Positions 25,404 to 33,001 of a stretch of DNA of 42,664 nt are shown here, in pieces. The notes beneath the pieces are model-generated. The model made no database searches and was not told the origin of the DNA. It saw nothing but the letters and a program-made list of their open reading frames with translations. The stretch is from Planctomycetota bacterium. Its GTDB lineage: Bacteria > Planctomycetota > Phycisphaerae > Phycisphaerales > Phycisphaeraceae. Position 1 is the first letter of the stretch. The number at the start of each line of letters is the position of its first letter. The position numbers and the translations under genes are program-made. The stretch is from NCBI GenBank assembly GCA_024279865.1, contig JAJRRC010000028.1:1-42664 (forward strand), given 5' to 3'.

Positions 25404-28081
25404 GAATTTAAACTCCGATCTGTCGTATTGGCGAAGACGTTATTTTCGGTATCCGGGCCATTGGGGGCTGGGATATTAATACTGTGATAAGGAGGGGATT
25501 CCATATCTGCAGGGTTGACATCTTTGATATCTTTGTGGTCGTGATAGCTGGAGGGATCACTGAATCCCCCTGTTTTTTTACGTCGTTTGAGGAGTGTCCA
25601 GACACCTAGCACGGCCAATCCCAGGACGGTGATTTCACCCATGGTGTCAAAGCCTCGGAAGTCTACCAAGATGACATTGACAACGTTGTTGCCGCCGCCG
25701 CCGGGATGGAGCATGACTTGGTTTTCAGCATATTCGCCATGGGCAGGTCGCTCGACCACACCGCCGTAGAGACTGTCCGCGTTGACGTGTTTGGTATCCA
25801 TGCCGTGATGGGCATTTCTTAGGAAGTAGTGTCCTAGATGTTCAATGTTGCCACCGACGGCTGTGCGGTAGGGCATCGTCGGCCGGTTGACTGCGGTACT
25901 GGTCAGTGTCAGCCAGAACATGACCGCTCCCACCGCCACGGCAATGGCCATGCGAGGGAAGACCCATGCGCGTCGTTTAAAGGGCTGTTCAGGTAGTAAA
26001 CTTAAGACTAACAAAAACAAAATCAACGATACAATTTCAATACTTAGTTGGGTTAATGCTAGGTCAGGTGCTTTGTAGAGATAATAAACGCCCGAAACCG
26101 CAAAGCCACATGAGCCAAGAACCAACACACGGCTGGCCCGGTCAATCACCGTCGGCAACAAAATCGCTGCAAAACAGACCAATGCGGTAAGTAAATACCC
26201 TGGGAATAGAGACTTGGCCGGTTCGAGTTCCACGCCGTCAGGCCAGCGTAAGCCCAATACATCTCCTCCAATAGACCAGAGGAACAGGGCCACCAACGCC
26301 ACCATGATTGAACCAATATAGAAACCTGCGTGGCCGCGTTGGACCCAGCCAAAGGTCGTTGGGCCAAGGTCTTTGGTGATGGTTTCGTAAAACTGAACAT
26401 ACAAACCATCGCAAGGATCTTTAAAGGTTTTACGTAGAAGTCCACTAAAGCCCAGTGCGATACCCAATGTCATGGCAATCAAGCTCATATAGAGAGGTAT
26501 TCCCAGATGGGCATGCCAAGTCATGGGGAAATGGTCAAAGTAGTAAGGCGAACTTTCCAGCCAGCCAAACAGTGTTTCATAGGCATGGGGGATGATGCCA
26601 CAGATATATTGAAAGGAGACAATAAACGCGCCAGGAACCCATAGAAGGGTCGCCCAGATGCCTGTTTCGTGTTCGTGTTCACCGTGGCTGCTGTGTCCAT
26701 GATCGTCGTGGGCCTGGTCTGTTTGGGGGTCTGGCTTGGCGAGTAAGGTGGTGGCGAGTCGGATGAAGATCGCCACGTTGAACATGCCAGTGGCAATGCC
26801 TGCTGCGATCAAAGGCCAAAACCACAGGGAGTGGGTTTCAGCATAGGCATGGTAGATTTGATAGAAGAACATTTCCTTGGCGGTAAAGCTCAGGGTAAAG
26901 GGGCCTGCTGCGAGGCCGTAGCCTGCGAGCAGGAGGAAGATGGTTAAGATTTTGGCGGTGCGGTCACGGTAGAAGAAGCCTTTGAGGTCGGGTAATTCTC
27001 GCGTAGCCACATGGCCAATAGCGCCTGCAAGGATAAACAGGGGCGCTTTGTAGAGGGCATGGTTGAGGATTTGGGTGACATCCCAGATGAGGTTGGGTTC
27101 GCCCTGGTATTCGAAGGCTGATAGGCCGTACATGGTCATCAAGAGGCCGAGTTGGCTGACGGTGGTGTAGGCAAAGATTTGCTTGAGGTCTGTTTTCTGG
27201 ATTGCCACAAACGCGCCATAGACCATGGTCATCGCACCCAGTGGGATAATGAGCATCGGCCAGATGGGCAAGACGGCTGCGAGGATGGGCCAAAAGCGTC
27301 CGACGATAAACACGCCAGCCTTAACCATTGTTGCTGAATGGAGATACGCGGAGACAGGGGTGGGGGCCGCCATGGCTCCAGGCAGCCAGAATTGGAACGG
27401 CATTTGTGCGCTTTTGGTTGCAGCACCCATAAAAATCAAGAGAAAGCAGACTAAAACAGGGGTGGTATTGGCCACGCCTGCCGCATCTAGGCCTGTGATG
27501 GTCCATTCTCCGGTATGGACACCCAGAAAAATCAGGCCCGCAAGCATGCACAAGCCACCACCTGCGGTGACGACAAAGGCCTGCATTGCATTTCGGACGG
27601 CCTGGGAGTCGTTGTAATTCCAACCGATGAGCAGGAAGGAGCTGACAGAAGTCATTTCCCAGAAAAGCATTAAAAGCATGTAGTTGTCTGATAACGCCAC
27701 GCCCAGCATGGCGGTCATGAACATCATCAGGCAAGGGTAGAAGCGGTAGAGGCTATCTGCATCGCGGCCGAAGTAGCCTCGTGCGTAGAGGACGATACAG
27801 ACGCCGATGCCGCTGACAAGATAGGCAAAGAACATGCCCAGGTGATCTGCATTGAGGGCCAAGTTCAGTTGTAGCGTTGGCATCCACGCGATATCCGCGG
27901 TTTCAAAGCCGATGCCATAGGTTCGGGTGAAGTATCCCAGTAGCCATAATGCGGTGATCGGTCCAGCGAGGGCGATGATTAGCCGTAGCGTGATTGCTTT
28001 GCGGGGGATGATCAGCGTCAATAGGCCGCAGAACAGGGGTGCAACAATGGCCGCCATTAATATCCATGTGGCTTGCGTCAT
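25400..28081 (-). CDS. mrpA: Mrp Na+/H+ antiporter subunit A
   Basis: The largest subunit, 893 aa. Residues 1-490 are NuoL-like, with the key Glu in LFWEMTSVSSFLLIGWNY and the key Lys in ATKSAQMPFQFWLPGAM, then KAGVFIVGRFW. A His/Glu-rich cytoplasmic loop (DDHGHSSHGEHEHE) lies near residue 450. The C-terminal third has the MrpA-specific helices corresponding to NuoJ-like and DUF4040 parts (PDLALTQLSIEIVSLILFLL), and ends in a polar tail. AGGAAA lies nine bases before ATG. It heads the seven-gene operon and is transcribed divergently from the HIT gene. The complex exchanges cytoplasmic Na+ for external H+. Confidence 0.96.
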   Translation of the reverse strand: MTQATWILMAAIVAPLFCGLLTLIIPRKAITLRLIIALAGPITALWLLGYFTRTYGIGFETADIAWMPTLQLNLALNADHLGMFFAYLVSGIGVCIVLYARGYFGRDADSLYRFYPCLMMFMTAMLGVALSDNYMLLMLFWEMTSVSSFLLIGWNYNDSQAVRNAMQAFVVTAGGGLCMLAGLIFLGVHTGEWTITGLDAAGVANTTPVLVCFLLIFMGAATKSAQMPFQFWLPGAMAAPTPVSAYLHSATMVKAGVFIVGRFWPILAAVLPIWPMLIIPLGAMTMVYGAFVAIQKTDLKQIFAYTTVSQLGLLMTMYGLSAFEYQGEPNLIWDVTQILNHALYKAPLFILAGAIGHVATRELPDLKGFFYRDRTAKILTIFLLLAGYGLAAGPFTLSFTAKEMFFYQIYHAYAETHSLWFWPLIAAGIATGMFNVAIFIRLATTLLAKPDPQTDQAHDDHGHSSHGEHEHETGIWATLLWVPGAFIVSFQYICGIIPHAYETLFGWLESSPYYFDHFPMTWHAHLGIPLYMSLIAMTLGIALGFSGLLRKTFKDPCDGLYVQFYETITKDLGPTTFGWVQRGHAGFYIGSIMVALVALFLWSIGGDVLGLRWPDGVELEPAKSLFPGYLLTALVCFAAILLPTVIDRASRVLVLGSCGFAVSGVYYLYKAPDLALTQLSIEIVSLILFLLVLSLLPEQPFKRRAWVFPRMAIAVAVGAVMFWLTLTSTAVNRPTMPYRTAVGGNIEHLGHYFLRNAHHGMDTKHVNADSLYGGVVERPAHGEYAENQVMLHPGGGGNNVVNVILVDFRGFDTMGEITVLGLAVLGVWTLLKRRKKTGGFSDPSSYHDHKDIKDVNPADMESPPYHSINIPAPNGPDTENNVFANTTDRSLNS

Positions 28082-28148
28082 ATCTTGTGTTTCCTAGCTC
28101 CGCATTTCCCACGTTAAAAATCTATAAAGAACCCTATATTTGACCATC

Positions 28149-28235
28149 GGCCGTTGCGGCCAAGGAACTGCAACAGGTTCAGGAGGGCCCCTGTTGGAGT
28201 CCCGTCAGATTATCACCGTCCTGAAAGATTACGGG
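28149..28235. ncRNA. multi-hairpin segment between mrpA and the HIT gene
   Basis: Three helices in a row: GGCC-gttgc-GGCC (28149-28161); a long stem built on CAACAGG/CCTGTTG (28171-28196), extended outward by ACT/AGT and GG/CC with two mismatches (28164-28203); and CCCGT/ACGGG (28201-28235). It lies 67 bp upstream of mrpA on the minus strand and 120 bp upstream of the HIT gene on the plus strand, so the coding strand is undecided. I do not recognise it as a known riboswitch. Confidence 0.35.
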
Positions 28236-28246
28236 TTTTAAGCCTG

Positions 28247-28268
28247 AAAAGGGGGAAGGTTAACCTTT
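28247..28268 (+). terminator. weak AT-rich terminator-like hairpin
   Basis: AAAAGG-gggaaggttaa-CCTTTTTTC, containing the palindrome AAGGTTAACCTT (28256-28267). It follows the multi-hairpin segment on the plus strand and would suit a small plus-strand RNA ending here. Confidence 0.3.
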
Positions 28269-28342
28269 TTTCGGAAGTTCGAGTGGTTATTCGAGGGGTG
28301 AATGAAACATGAAAAAATTCGAAAAATGATTTTCAAACTTGT

Positions 28343-28348
28343 TATAGT
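28343..28348 (+). promoter_or_regulatory. -10-like box directly before the HIT start codon
   Basis: TATAGT at 28343-28348 would place a transcription start at or next to the ATG at 28355, giving a leaderless mRNA. This would explain why the only AAGG lies one base before the ATG, too close to act as a ribosome site. No clear -35 box is seen. Confidence 0.3.
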
Positions 28349-28354
28349 CAAGGC

Positions 28355-28888
28355 ATGCTTCACAAAAATCTATGGGCGCCGTGGCGCATGGCCTACATGC
28401 AACAACTTTCTGCTGAACTTCAGCAGCAAGAGCCAATTAAAACGGACAAACCAGTCTGTTTTTTATGCCAAGCCGCGCAAGCCCAACAAGAGCAGGTCAA
28501 AGACAGTTTGGTCATTCATCAAACCGCCAAAGCGGTGGTTTTGCTCAATCGCTATCCCTATACCAACGGACATGTGCTGATCGCCCCGCATCAACATGTG
28601 GGTTCGCTTGGTGATTTGGATGCGGATTGTCGCGGAGAAATCATGGAGTTGACCGAGTTATGCGAACGGCTTTTGCGTCAGGCCATGAATTGTCAAGGGG
28701 TGAATGTGGGCATGAATCTAGGGCGATGTGCCGGGGCCGGTGTGCCAGGACATTTACACGTGCATGTGTTGCCCCGTTGGGAGGGGGACACCAATTTCAT
28801 GCAAACCGTGGGGGGCGTTCGTGTGTTGCCTCAAGCCTTGGAGGCCAGCTATGACCATCTGGTCAAGGTCATGAGCAAGCTGAAATGA
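28355..28888 (+). CDS. HIT-family (histidine triad) hydrolase/phosphorylase, Ap4A-type
   Basis: A cytoplasmic nucleotide-binding protein of 177 aa. The start MLHKNLWAPWRMAYM matches the N-terminal LWAPWR phrase of the larger HIT proteins. CFLC follows near residue 35, PYTNGHVLIAPHQHVG near 68, and the catalytic triad PGHLHVHVLPRW (H-x-H-x-H) near 130. Proteins of this type split dinucleoside polyphosphates such as Ap4A, or AMP-conjugates. The exact substrate is not readable here. It is divergent to mrpA and convergent with the PilZ gene, with no operon partner. Confidence 0.92.
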   Translation: MLHKNLWAPWRMAYMQQLSAELQQQEPIKTDKPVCFLCQAAQAQQEQVKDSLVIHQTAKAVVLLNRYPYTNGHVLIAPHQHVGSLGDLDADCRGEIMELTELCERLLRQAMNCQGVNVGMNLGRCAGAGVPGHLHVHVLPRWEGDTNFMQTVGGVRVLPQALEASYDHLVKVMSKLK

Positions 28889-28895
28889 TTTTCAG

Positions 28896-28924
28896 AAGCT
28901 ATCAGCTATCAGCGGTCAGTAAGA
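28896..28924 (+). repeat. TATCAG-type post-stop repeat, copy b
   Basis: AAGCTATCAGCTATCAGCGG, then TCAGTAAGA, beginning seven bases after the HIT stop codon. Same orientation relative to its gene as copies a and d. Confidence 0.65.
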
Positions 28925-28980
28925 GGGGAGGATTGCAAACGGTTTGCTTGTGACTTGCCTGTATTTCCTTTCCCTCCGTA

Positions 28981-29009
28981 TCTTCATCTTATTGATAGCT
29001 GATGACTGA
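28981..29009 (-). repeat. TATCAG-type repeat, copy c
   Basis: On the minus strand TCAGTCATCAGCTATCAATA followed by AGATGAAGA, sharing the AAGATGAAGA tail with copy d. It lies in the convergent HIT/PilZ gap. This 324-bp gap has no gene; it holds copies b, c and d, the GAAACCGGGG tandem and a small GCAAAC-g-GTTTGC palindrome (28935-28947). Confidence 0.6.
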
Positions 29010-29030
29010 AACAAGATGCCACGTACACAA

Positions 29031-29062
29031 GAAACCGGGGGAAACCGGGGGAAACCGGGGGA
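29031..29062. repeat. 10-bp tandem repeat, three copies
   Basis: GAAACCGGGG repeated exactly three times (29031-29060) plus the first two bases of a fourth, between repeat copies c and d. Confidence 0.85.
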
Positions 29063-29171
29063 ACTCGATCGTGATCGGTATAAATACAATCGCCGCACGC
29101 GAACCGCATTCGCGGCTGCGTGTGTTCTATATGAAATATAGATAGATTTGGTGTGAAAGGTGAGTGATCAG

Positions 29172-29207
29172 TCTTCATCTTACTGATAAGCTGATAACTG
29201 ATAGCTT
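29172..29207 (-). repeat. TATCAG-type post-stop repeat, copy d
   Basis: On the minus strand AAGCTATCAGTTATCAGCTT, then ATCAGTAAGATGAAGA, starting five bases after the PilZ stop codon. Together with copy b it forms an imperfect inverted pair across the convergent gap. Confidence 0.65.
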
Positions 29208-29212
29208 GAAAA

Positions 29213-29572
29213 TCATGCTGCCGAATTGCTTAAACCAAAGCGAGCGCCGACTTCATAGCCGCCTTCGCATTTGATACAGCGAACGACGCGACAGGTGCTG
29301 TCGCAAGCGCCATCTGGGCCGTGAGGCGGGAACATGACAACCATGTCGCTGCCGATTTCGACCGGCTCACGAGCAAAAGCCCCCACGCCTGTGGAAGAAA
29401 TATCTCTCAAGGTAATGGAAGATATTTTGGAGCACCTTTCACCATCATGGCGAAAAGATCGCACGACCGTGACTTGGCCTTGCAGTGAGCTGCGAGGATC
29501 ACGCCTACGCTCGAATAAGAGCGAGTCAGTGACAACGACCGGGTCAACTAATTTGAGTGCTGCTTGCGTCAT
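29213..29572 (-). CDS. PilZ-domain c-di-GMP-binding protein
   Basis: A small cytoplasmic receptor of 119 aa from ATG 29572. AGGA lies eight bases upstream; the frame stays open to 29656, but that part overlaps the next gene. It is a single PilZ beta-barrel. The c-di-GMP-binding RxxxR motif is in FERRRDPRSS, the D-x-S-x-x-G motif is DISSTG near residue 57, and GARFGL closes the barrel. Both binding motifs are intact, so ligand binding is likely. As a lone PilZ domain it would act by contact with a partner protein, not identifiable here. The diguanylate cyclase at 4855-6210 is a possible source of signal. It is transcribed divergently from cobA-hemD. Confidence 0.9.
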   Translation of the reverse strand: MTQAALKLVDPVVVTDSLLFERRRDPRSSLQGQVTVVRSFRHDGERCSKISSITLRDISSTGVGAFAREPVEIGSDMVVMFPPHGPDGACDSTCRVVRCIKCEGGYEVGARFGLSNSAA

Positions 29573-29649
29573 GGTATGAATCCTGACAAAATTACCCCAC
29601 GTTCCAATGCTTATATAATCGGCAGAACAATCGGTAAGGTTTATACAAA

Positions 29650-31245
29650 TTGACAAATTCCCCTAAAAAAAAATCAGTTCAAGGTAAAGTTCCAGCTGCA
29701 ACGGTCTATTTGGTGGGTGCAGGGCCTGGTGATGAAGGTCTGATAACCGTCAAAGGACAGCAAGTTCTCTCCAAAGCTCAGGTCGTGGTTTACGATGCGC
29801 TGTGTAATCCAGCGTTATTGGACCATGCGCCCGCTGATGCCGAACACCTCTACGTGGGAAAACGTGGCGGGAACCACACCTTAACCCAAGACCAGATCAA
29901 CGACGCACTCGTCGAACACGCCAAGGCCGGCCGCACCGTGGTGCGACTCAAAGGGGGCGATCCCTACCTCTTCGGTCGCGGGGGAGAAGAAGTCTCCTTC
30001 CTCCACAAGCATGGCATTCCCTCGCAAGTCATCCCAGGCATCACCGCAGGGATTGCAGTCCCCATGATGGCGGGCATTCCGGTGACCCACCGCAAAATCG
30101 CCAGCACGGTGACTTTTGTCACCGGCCACGAAGATCCAACCAAAGATCAAACCCGAATCGATTACAACGCACTGGCCCGATTGATCAACATGGGCGGGAC
30201 AGCGTGCTTCTATATGGGCATTGGAAGGCTGGGCTCCATCTGCGACGCTCTTGCCGCGGGTGATGATGGACTATCCCTAGAAACCCCCGCAGCCGTGGTG
30301 CAGTGGGGGACCACGCCTCGCCAGCGATCTTTGCGAACCACGCTCGGGACGGCTGTTGAAGACCTCAAAGCCTCAGGCATCAGTTCTCCAGCGATTATCC
30401 TCGTAGGCCAAGTGGCAGCGATTGATGAACCAGGATTAGACTTCTTCACCTCTCGTCCGTTGTTTGGGCAGACGATTCTGGTTACCCGCACCCGCCAGCA
30501 AGCTTCAGCATTCCGTCAACAGCTTGAAGCACTCGGCGCCAATGTCCTTGAAGCACCGACCATTGACGTGGTTCGCCCCGATGACTGGACGCCAACCGAC
30601 AATGCAATCCAAGCCTTGAACGATTATGACTGGTTGATCCTGACCAGCGTCAATGGTGTGAATGCATTGGTCCAACGCATGGCCGTGCTGGGATTGGATT
30701 CACGCCATCTGTCTTGCGTCAAAATAGCAGCCATCGGCAGCGCGGTAGACGAAGCCTTATGGGATCAGCTTCGAATCAAGCCCGACATGGTTCCCACCCA
30801 ATTCGTGGCCGAATCATTGGCGGGTGAGTTGATTGCTCAAAACGATCTTGCGGGTCAGCGTATGTTGCTCTTGCGGGCGGATATTGCCAGACCTGCGTTG
30901 CCGAAACTTCTTGCCGAGGCAGGGGCAGATATCACCGAGTTGGTGGTCTATCAAACACAGAAGGCTCAATCGTTGCCTGACAACGTTATTGAAGCCCTTG
31001 AGCAGGGCCAAGTAGACTGGGTCACTTTTACCAGTAGTTCTACTGCTCAGAACATGTTTGACCTACTGGGTAGCCGACAAGGCTTGTTAAAACAAACTCG
31101 CCTTGCATCGATTGGGCCGATCACGTCCCAGACTTTGCAACGGCTCAATCTCCCGATCGCCATTGAAGCTTCTCCTTCGGATATCGCAGGGCTGACCGAT
31201 GCGTTGGTCAATGCCAGTGCGTTGGATACGTCTGCAACGGTTTGA
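29650..31245 (+). CDS. cobA-hemD: uroporphyrinogen-III C-methyltransferase / uroporphyrinogen-III synthase fusion
   Basis: One 531-aa protein joining two consecutive tetrapyrrole steps. Residues 17-260 are SUMT (CobA): VYLVGAGPGDEGLITVKG, then VVRLKGGDPYLFGRGGEE, VIPGITAGIAVP and AAVVQWGTTPRQR. Residues 272-525 are HemD: LFGQTILVTRTRQQASAF, YDWLILTSVNGVNAL, AAIGSAVDEAL, and WVTFTSSSTAQNMFDLLG near the end. HemD closes hydroxymethylbilane to uroporphyrinogen III, and CobA methylates it to precorrin-2 for siroheme and cobalamin. The start is TTG 29650 with a weak upstream AAGG. Such fusions are known in several phyla. hemA, hemB and hemC are not in the window. An (ATTT)n run follows the stop at about 31269-31285. 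Confidence 0.94.
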   Translation: MTNSPKKKSVQGKVPAATVYLVGAGPGDEGLITVKGQQVLSKAQVVVYDALCNPALLDHAPADAEHLYVGKRGGNHTLTQDQINDALVEHAKAGRTVVRLKGGDPYLFGRGGEEVSFLHKHGIPSQVIPGITAGIAVPMMAGIPVTHRKIASTVTFVTGHEDPTKDQTRIDYNALARLINMGGTACFYMGIGRLGSICDALAAGDDGLSLETPAAVVQWGTTPRQRSLRTTLGTAVEDLKASGISSPAIILVGQVAAIDEPGLDFFTSRPLFGQTILVTRTRQQASAFRQQLEALGANVLEAPTIDVVRPDDWTPTDNAIQALNDYDWLILTSVNGVNALVQRMAVLGLDSRHLSCVKIAAIGSAVDEALWDQLRIKPDMVPTQFVAESLAGELIAQNDLAGQRMLLLRADIARPALPKLLAEAGADITELVVYQTQKAQSLPDNVIEALEQGQVDWVTFTSSSTAQNMFDLLGSRQGLLKQTRLASIGPITSQTLQRLNLPIAIEASPSDIAGLTDALVNASALDTSATV

Positions 31246-31329
31246 AGTTAGCGTGGCATGTGATTGAAATATTTATTTATTTATTTTTGCATGTGATATT
31301 TTTTTATTCACAGCTTGGGATTATGAATC

Positions 31330-31887
31330 ATGTCTGTTCCTCGATTTGATCGCAAACGATCTGCATTGTTGGTGGTGGACCTTCAAGAGAAGTTGCTGCC
31401 TCACATGGACCAGGCCGACCGCGTCGAGCGTCAGGCCTGTCGTTTGATTGATGGCGCGAATGCTTTGGGCATCCCTGTGTTGGTGACCGAGCAATATCGC
31501 AAAGGGCTTGGGACGACGGTTTGGGGGGTGGCCTCACGTTTGGGCGATGCGGTTTGCAACGTGGAGAAAATGCGTTTTTCTGCGTGTATTGCACCGATTT
31601 TAGAACAGTTGCATCGTCTGGGTATTCGTCAGGTGGTGGTGTGTGGGATTGAAACCCATGTCTGTATTTTGCAGAGTTGTTTGGATTTGGTGGACAAGGG
31701 TTTTGTGACGGCGGTGGCGGTTGATGCGGTTGGTTCTCGCCGGGCTGAGGATTCACAGGTAGCTCTTTTGAGGCTTGGGGGCATCGGTGTTGTGCCGACG
31801 AGTGTGGAGTCAATCTTGCTGGAATGGGTTGGTGAAGCGGGGACAGATTCATTTAAGAGGGTTTTGCCTTTAATTCGAGATTTATAG
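31330..31887 (+). CDS. isochorismatase-like cysteine hydrolase (ISOC1/YcaC type)
   Basis: A 185-aa cytoplasmic hydrolase of the isochorismatase superfamily. The catalytic Asp lies in LLVVDLQEKLLP, the Lys in VEKMRFSAC and the Cys in VVCGIETHVCILQ, completing the Asp-Lys-Cys triad. LVTEQYRKGLGTT and the later TSVESILLEW match the ISOC1/2 branch, not nicotinamidase. The metal-binding residues of nicotinamidases (D-x-H-H) are not evident. The substrate is unknown. The ribosome site is weak. Neighbours suggest no pathway. Confidence 0.87.
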   Translation: MSVPRFDRKRSALLVVDLQEKLLPHMDQADRVERQACRLIDGANALGIPVLVTEQYRKGLGTTVWGVASRLGDAVCNVEKMRFSACIAPILEQLHRLGIRQVVVCGIETHVCILQSCLDLVDKGFVTAVAVDAVGSRRAEDSQVALLRLGGIGVVPTSVESILLEWVGEAGTDSFKRVLPLIRDL

Positions 31888-31999
31888 CGTCGGCCTCATT
31901 GGCATTGCTCAAGCGGGCTTGACGGGGTAGTCTAATAGTCAGAATACGGCTTTGTTGCACCGCGACAGCCTTTTTTTTTCTTTCATGGAGATGAAATTC

Positions 32000-32176
32000 A
32001 TGCTTGAACTCTACGAACAGATCAAACAGCAGATTGCTGATATCGAAGACGATGTGCGCAAGGCTGCTGGTGGTAACCGTGCCGCAGGCACACGCATTCG
32101 CAAAGCGATGCAGACGCTCAAGGCCGATGCTCAGGCCATGCGGGCAAAGATTCTAGAAGTACGGGACGCAGAGTAG
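32000..32176 (+). CDS. 58-aa histone H1-like (Hc1 N-terminal type) protein
   Basis: A very small, helix-rich protein: MLELYEQIKQQIADIEDDV, then KAAGGNRAAGTRIRKAMQTL, then a final helix ending RDAE. The GN-AAG-R-R pattern between two helices resembles the N-terminal part of chlamydial histone H1-like Hc1 and its relatives in Planctomycetes and Bacteroidetes. The basic, Lys/Ala-rich C-terminal tail that binds DNA in Hc1 is missing, so it may be a dimer partner or a shortened member. ATG 32000 has GGAG nine bases upstream. The frame opens at 31952 but the earlier starts lack a ribosome site. Confidence 0.7.
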   Translation: MLELYEQIKQQIADIEDDVRKAAGGNRAAGTRIRKAMQTLKADAQAMRAKILEVRDAE

Positions 32177-32227
32177 TTAAACGCCGGCTTACGGTTTTTC
32201 TGAACAATTAAATTTGAGAAATATTCT

Positions 32228-32265
32228 CAGGGCTTCCCTGTTTCGGGGGGAGCTGGAGGTCCCCC
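32228..32265 (+). promoter_or_regulatory. two leader hairpins upstream of the FabZ-like gene
   Basis: CAGGG-ctt-CCCTG (32228-32240) is followed by GGGGGA-gctggagg-TCCCCC (32246-32265), ending 62 bases before the start codon. They could be a 5'-leader control element. The match is structural only. Confidence 0.35.
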
Positions 32266-32327
32266 TGTGGGCGGGGAATGGACCGGTTGTAGTATTGAAT
32301 TTGTCCCAGACAAGGTTGTATGAGCGC

Positions 32328-32801
32328 ATGGCACCATCACTTTTATTTGATATTTCGAACATTGATTTTGACAAGGTTGTGTTTGATACCGCCGATATCG
32401 AGGCCATCAATCCACATCGAGATTGTATGCGTTTGATCGATGGTATTACTTACTTCAAGAGTGATGTTCCTTCGGAAATCATTGCGTACAAGGATATTGG
32501 TCACGATGAGTTTTGGATTTCGGGTCATCTTCCCGGTCGCCCGTTGTTCCCCGGTGTGTTGATGATTGAAGCGGCTGCTCAGTTGGCGAGCTTTGTCAGC
32601 TTGCGACGTCTCAAAGAAGGCTTTCTTGGATTTGTTGGCGTTGAGGCTGTGAAATTCCGAGGCCAAGTGGTTCCGGGTGACCGTTTGCATATCTTAGCTC
32701 GCGAGGTCAAGATTCATCGTCGTCGCAGCGTATCGGAAGTACAGGGTTTGGTGAATGGCCAATTGGTCTTTGAAGGCCGTATTATTGGCATGGTATTTTG
32801 A
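32328..32801 (+). CDS. FabZ/FabA-like beta-hydroxyacyl-ACP dehydratase
   Basis: A hot-dog fold protein of 157 aa from ATG 32328. Catalytic His lies in NPHRDCMRLIDGI (FabZ: PHRYPFLLVDR) and catalytic Glu in FPGVLMIEAAAQLASF, with the preceding GHLPGRPLFPG loop well conserved. The usual reaction is dehydration of 3-hydroxyacyl-ACP in fatty-acid elongation. The divergence from FabZ proper (CMRLIDG, the longer N-terminus, the C-terminal VNGQLVFEG) leaves room for a specialised lipid or LPS-acyl role. A longer frame from 32214 encodes a leader unlike the family and covers two hairpins. No fab genes are adjacent. Confidence 0.85.
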   Translation: MAPSLLFDISNIDFDKVVFDTADIEAINPHRDCMRLIDGITYFKSDVPSEIIAYKDIGHDEFWISGHLPGRPLFPGVLMIEAAAQLASFVSLRRLKEGFLGFVGVEAVKFRGQVVPGDRLHILAREVKIHRRRSVSEVQGLVNGQLVFEGRIIGMVF

Positions 32802-32918
32802 TCTAGAATCATTCCCCTAAAAACAGTTGCAAGCGAAGATGTTTGCCTGTGGGTGGGCGTGGTGTGTGTTTTTTGGGTGGTTTCCGAGATTTTTATGAGG
32901 CTTTGAGGGGGGTGAAAG

Positions 32919-32947
32919 TTGACCAACTTGGAGTCGGCGATTATTCT
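32919..32947 (+). promoter_or_regulatory. candidate promoter of the nuoJKLMN operon
   Basis: TTGACC (32919-32924), a 17-bp spacer, and TATTCT (32942-32947), 55 bases before the nuoJ GTG. Good match to a housekeeping promoter. Confidence 0.5.
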
Positions 32948-33001
32948 TTGCCTCATTGCTAGTGCAACGACCGAACTTATTAGAGAGATAGAGGATAGGC
33001 C

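Noticed and set aside
28149-28235. A tRNA or signal-recognition-particle RNA
   Set aside because: No cloverleaf, no GTTCRA T-loop and no SRP core GGAA/GCAG arrangement. Only a generic multi-hairpin structure can be claimed.
28896-29207. A CRISPR array
   Set aside because: The repeats are few, differ in length and orientation and lack equal-sized unique spacers; no cas genes are in the window.
32214-32327. Longer N-terminus for the FabZ-like protein
   Set aside because: Leader residues are unlike the family and the segment is occupied by two strong hairpins.
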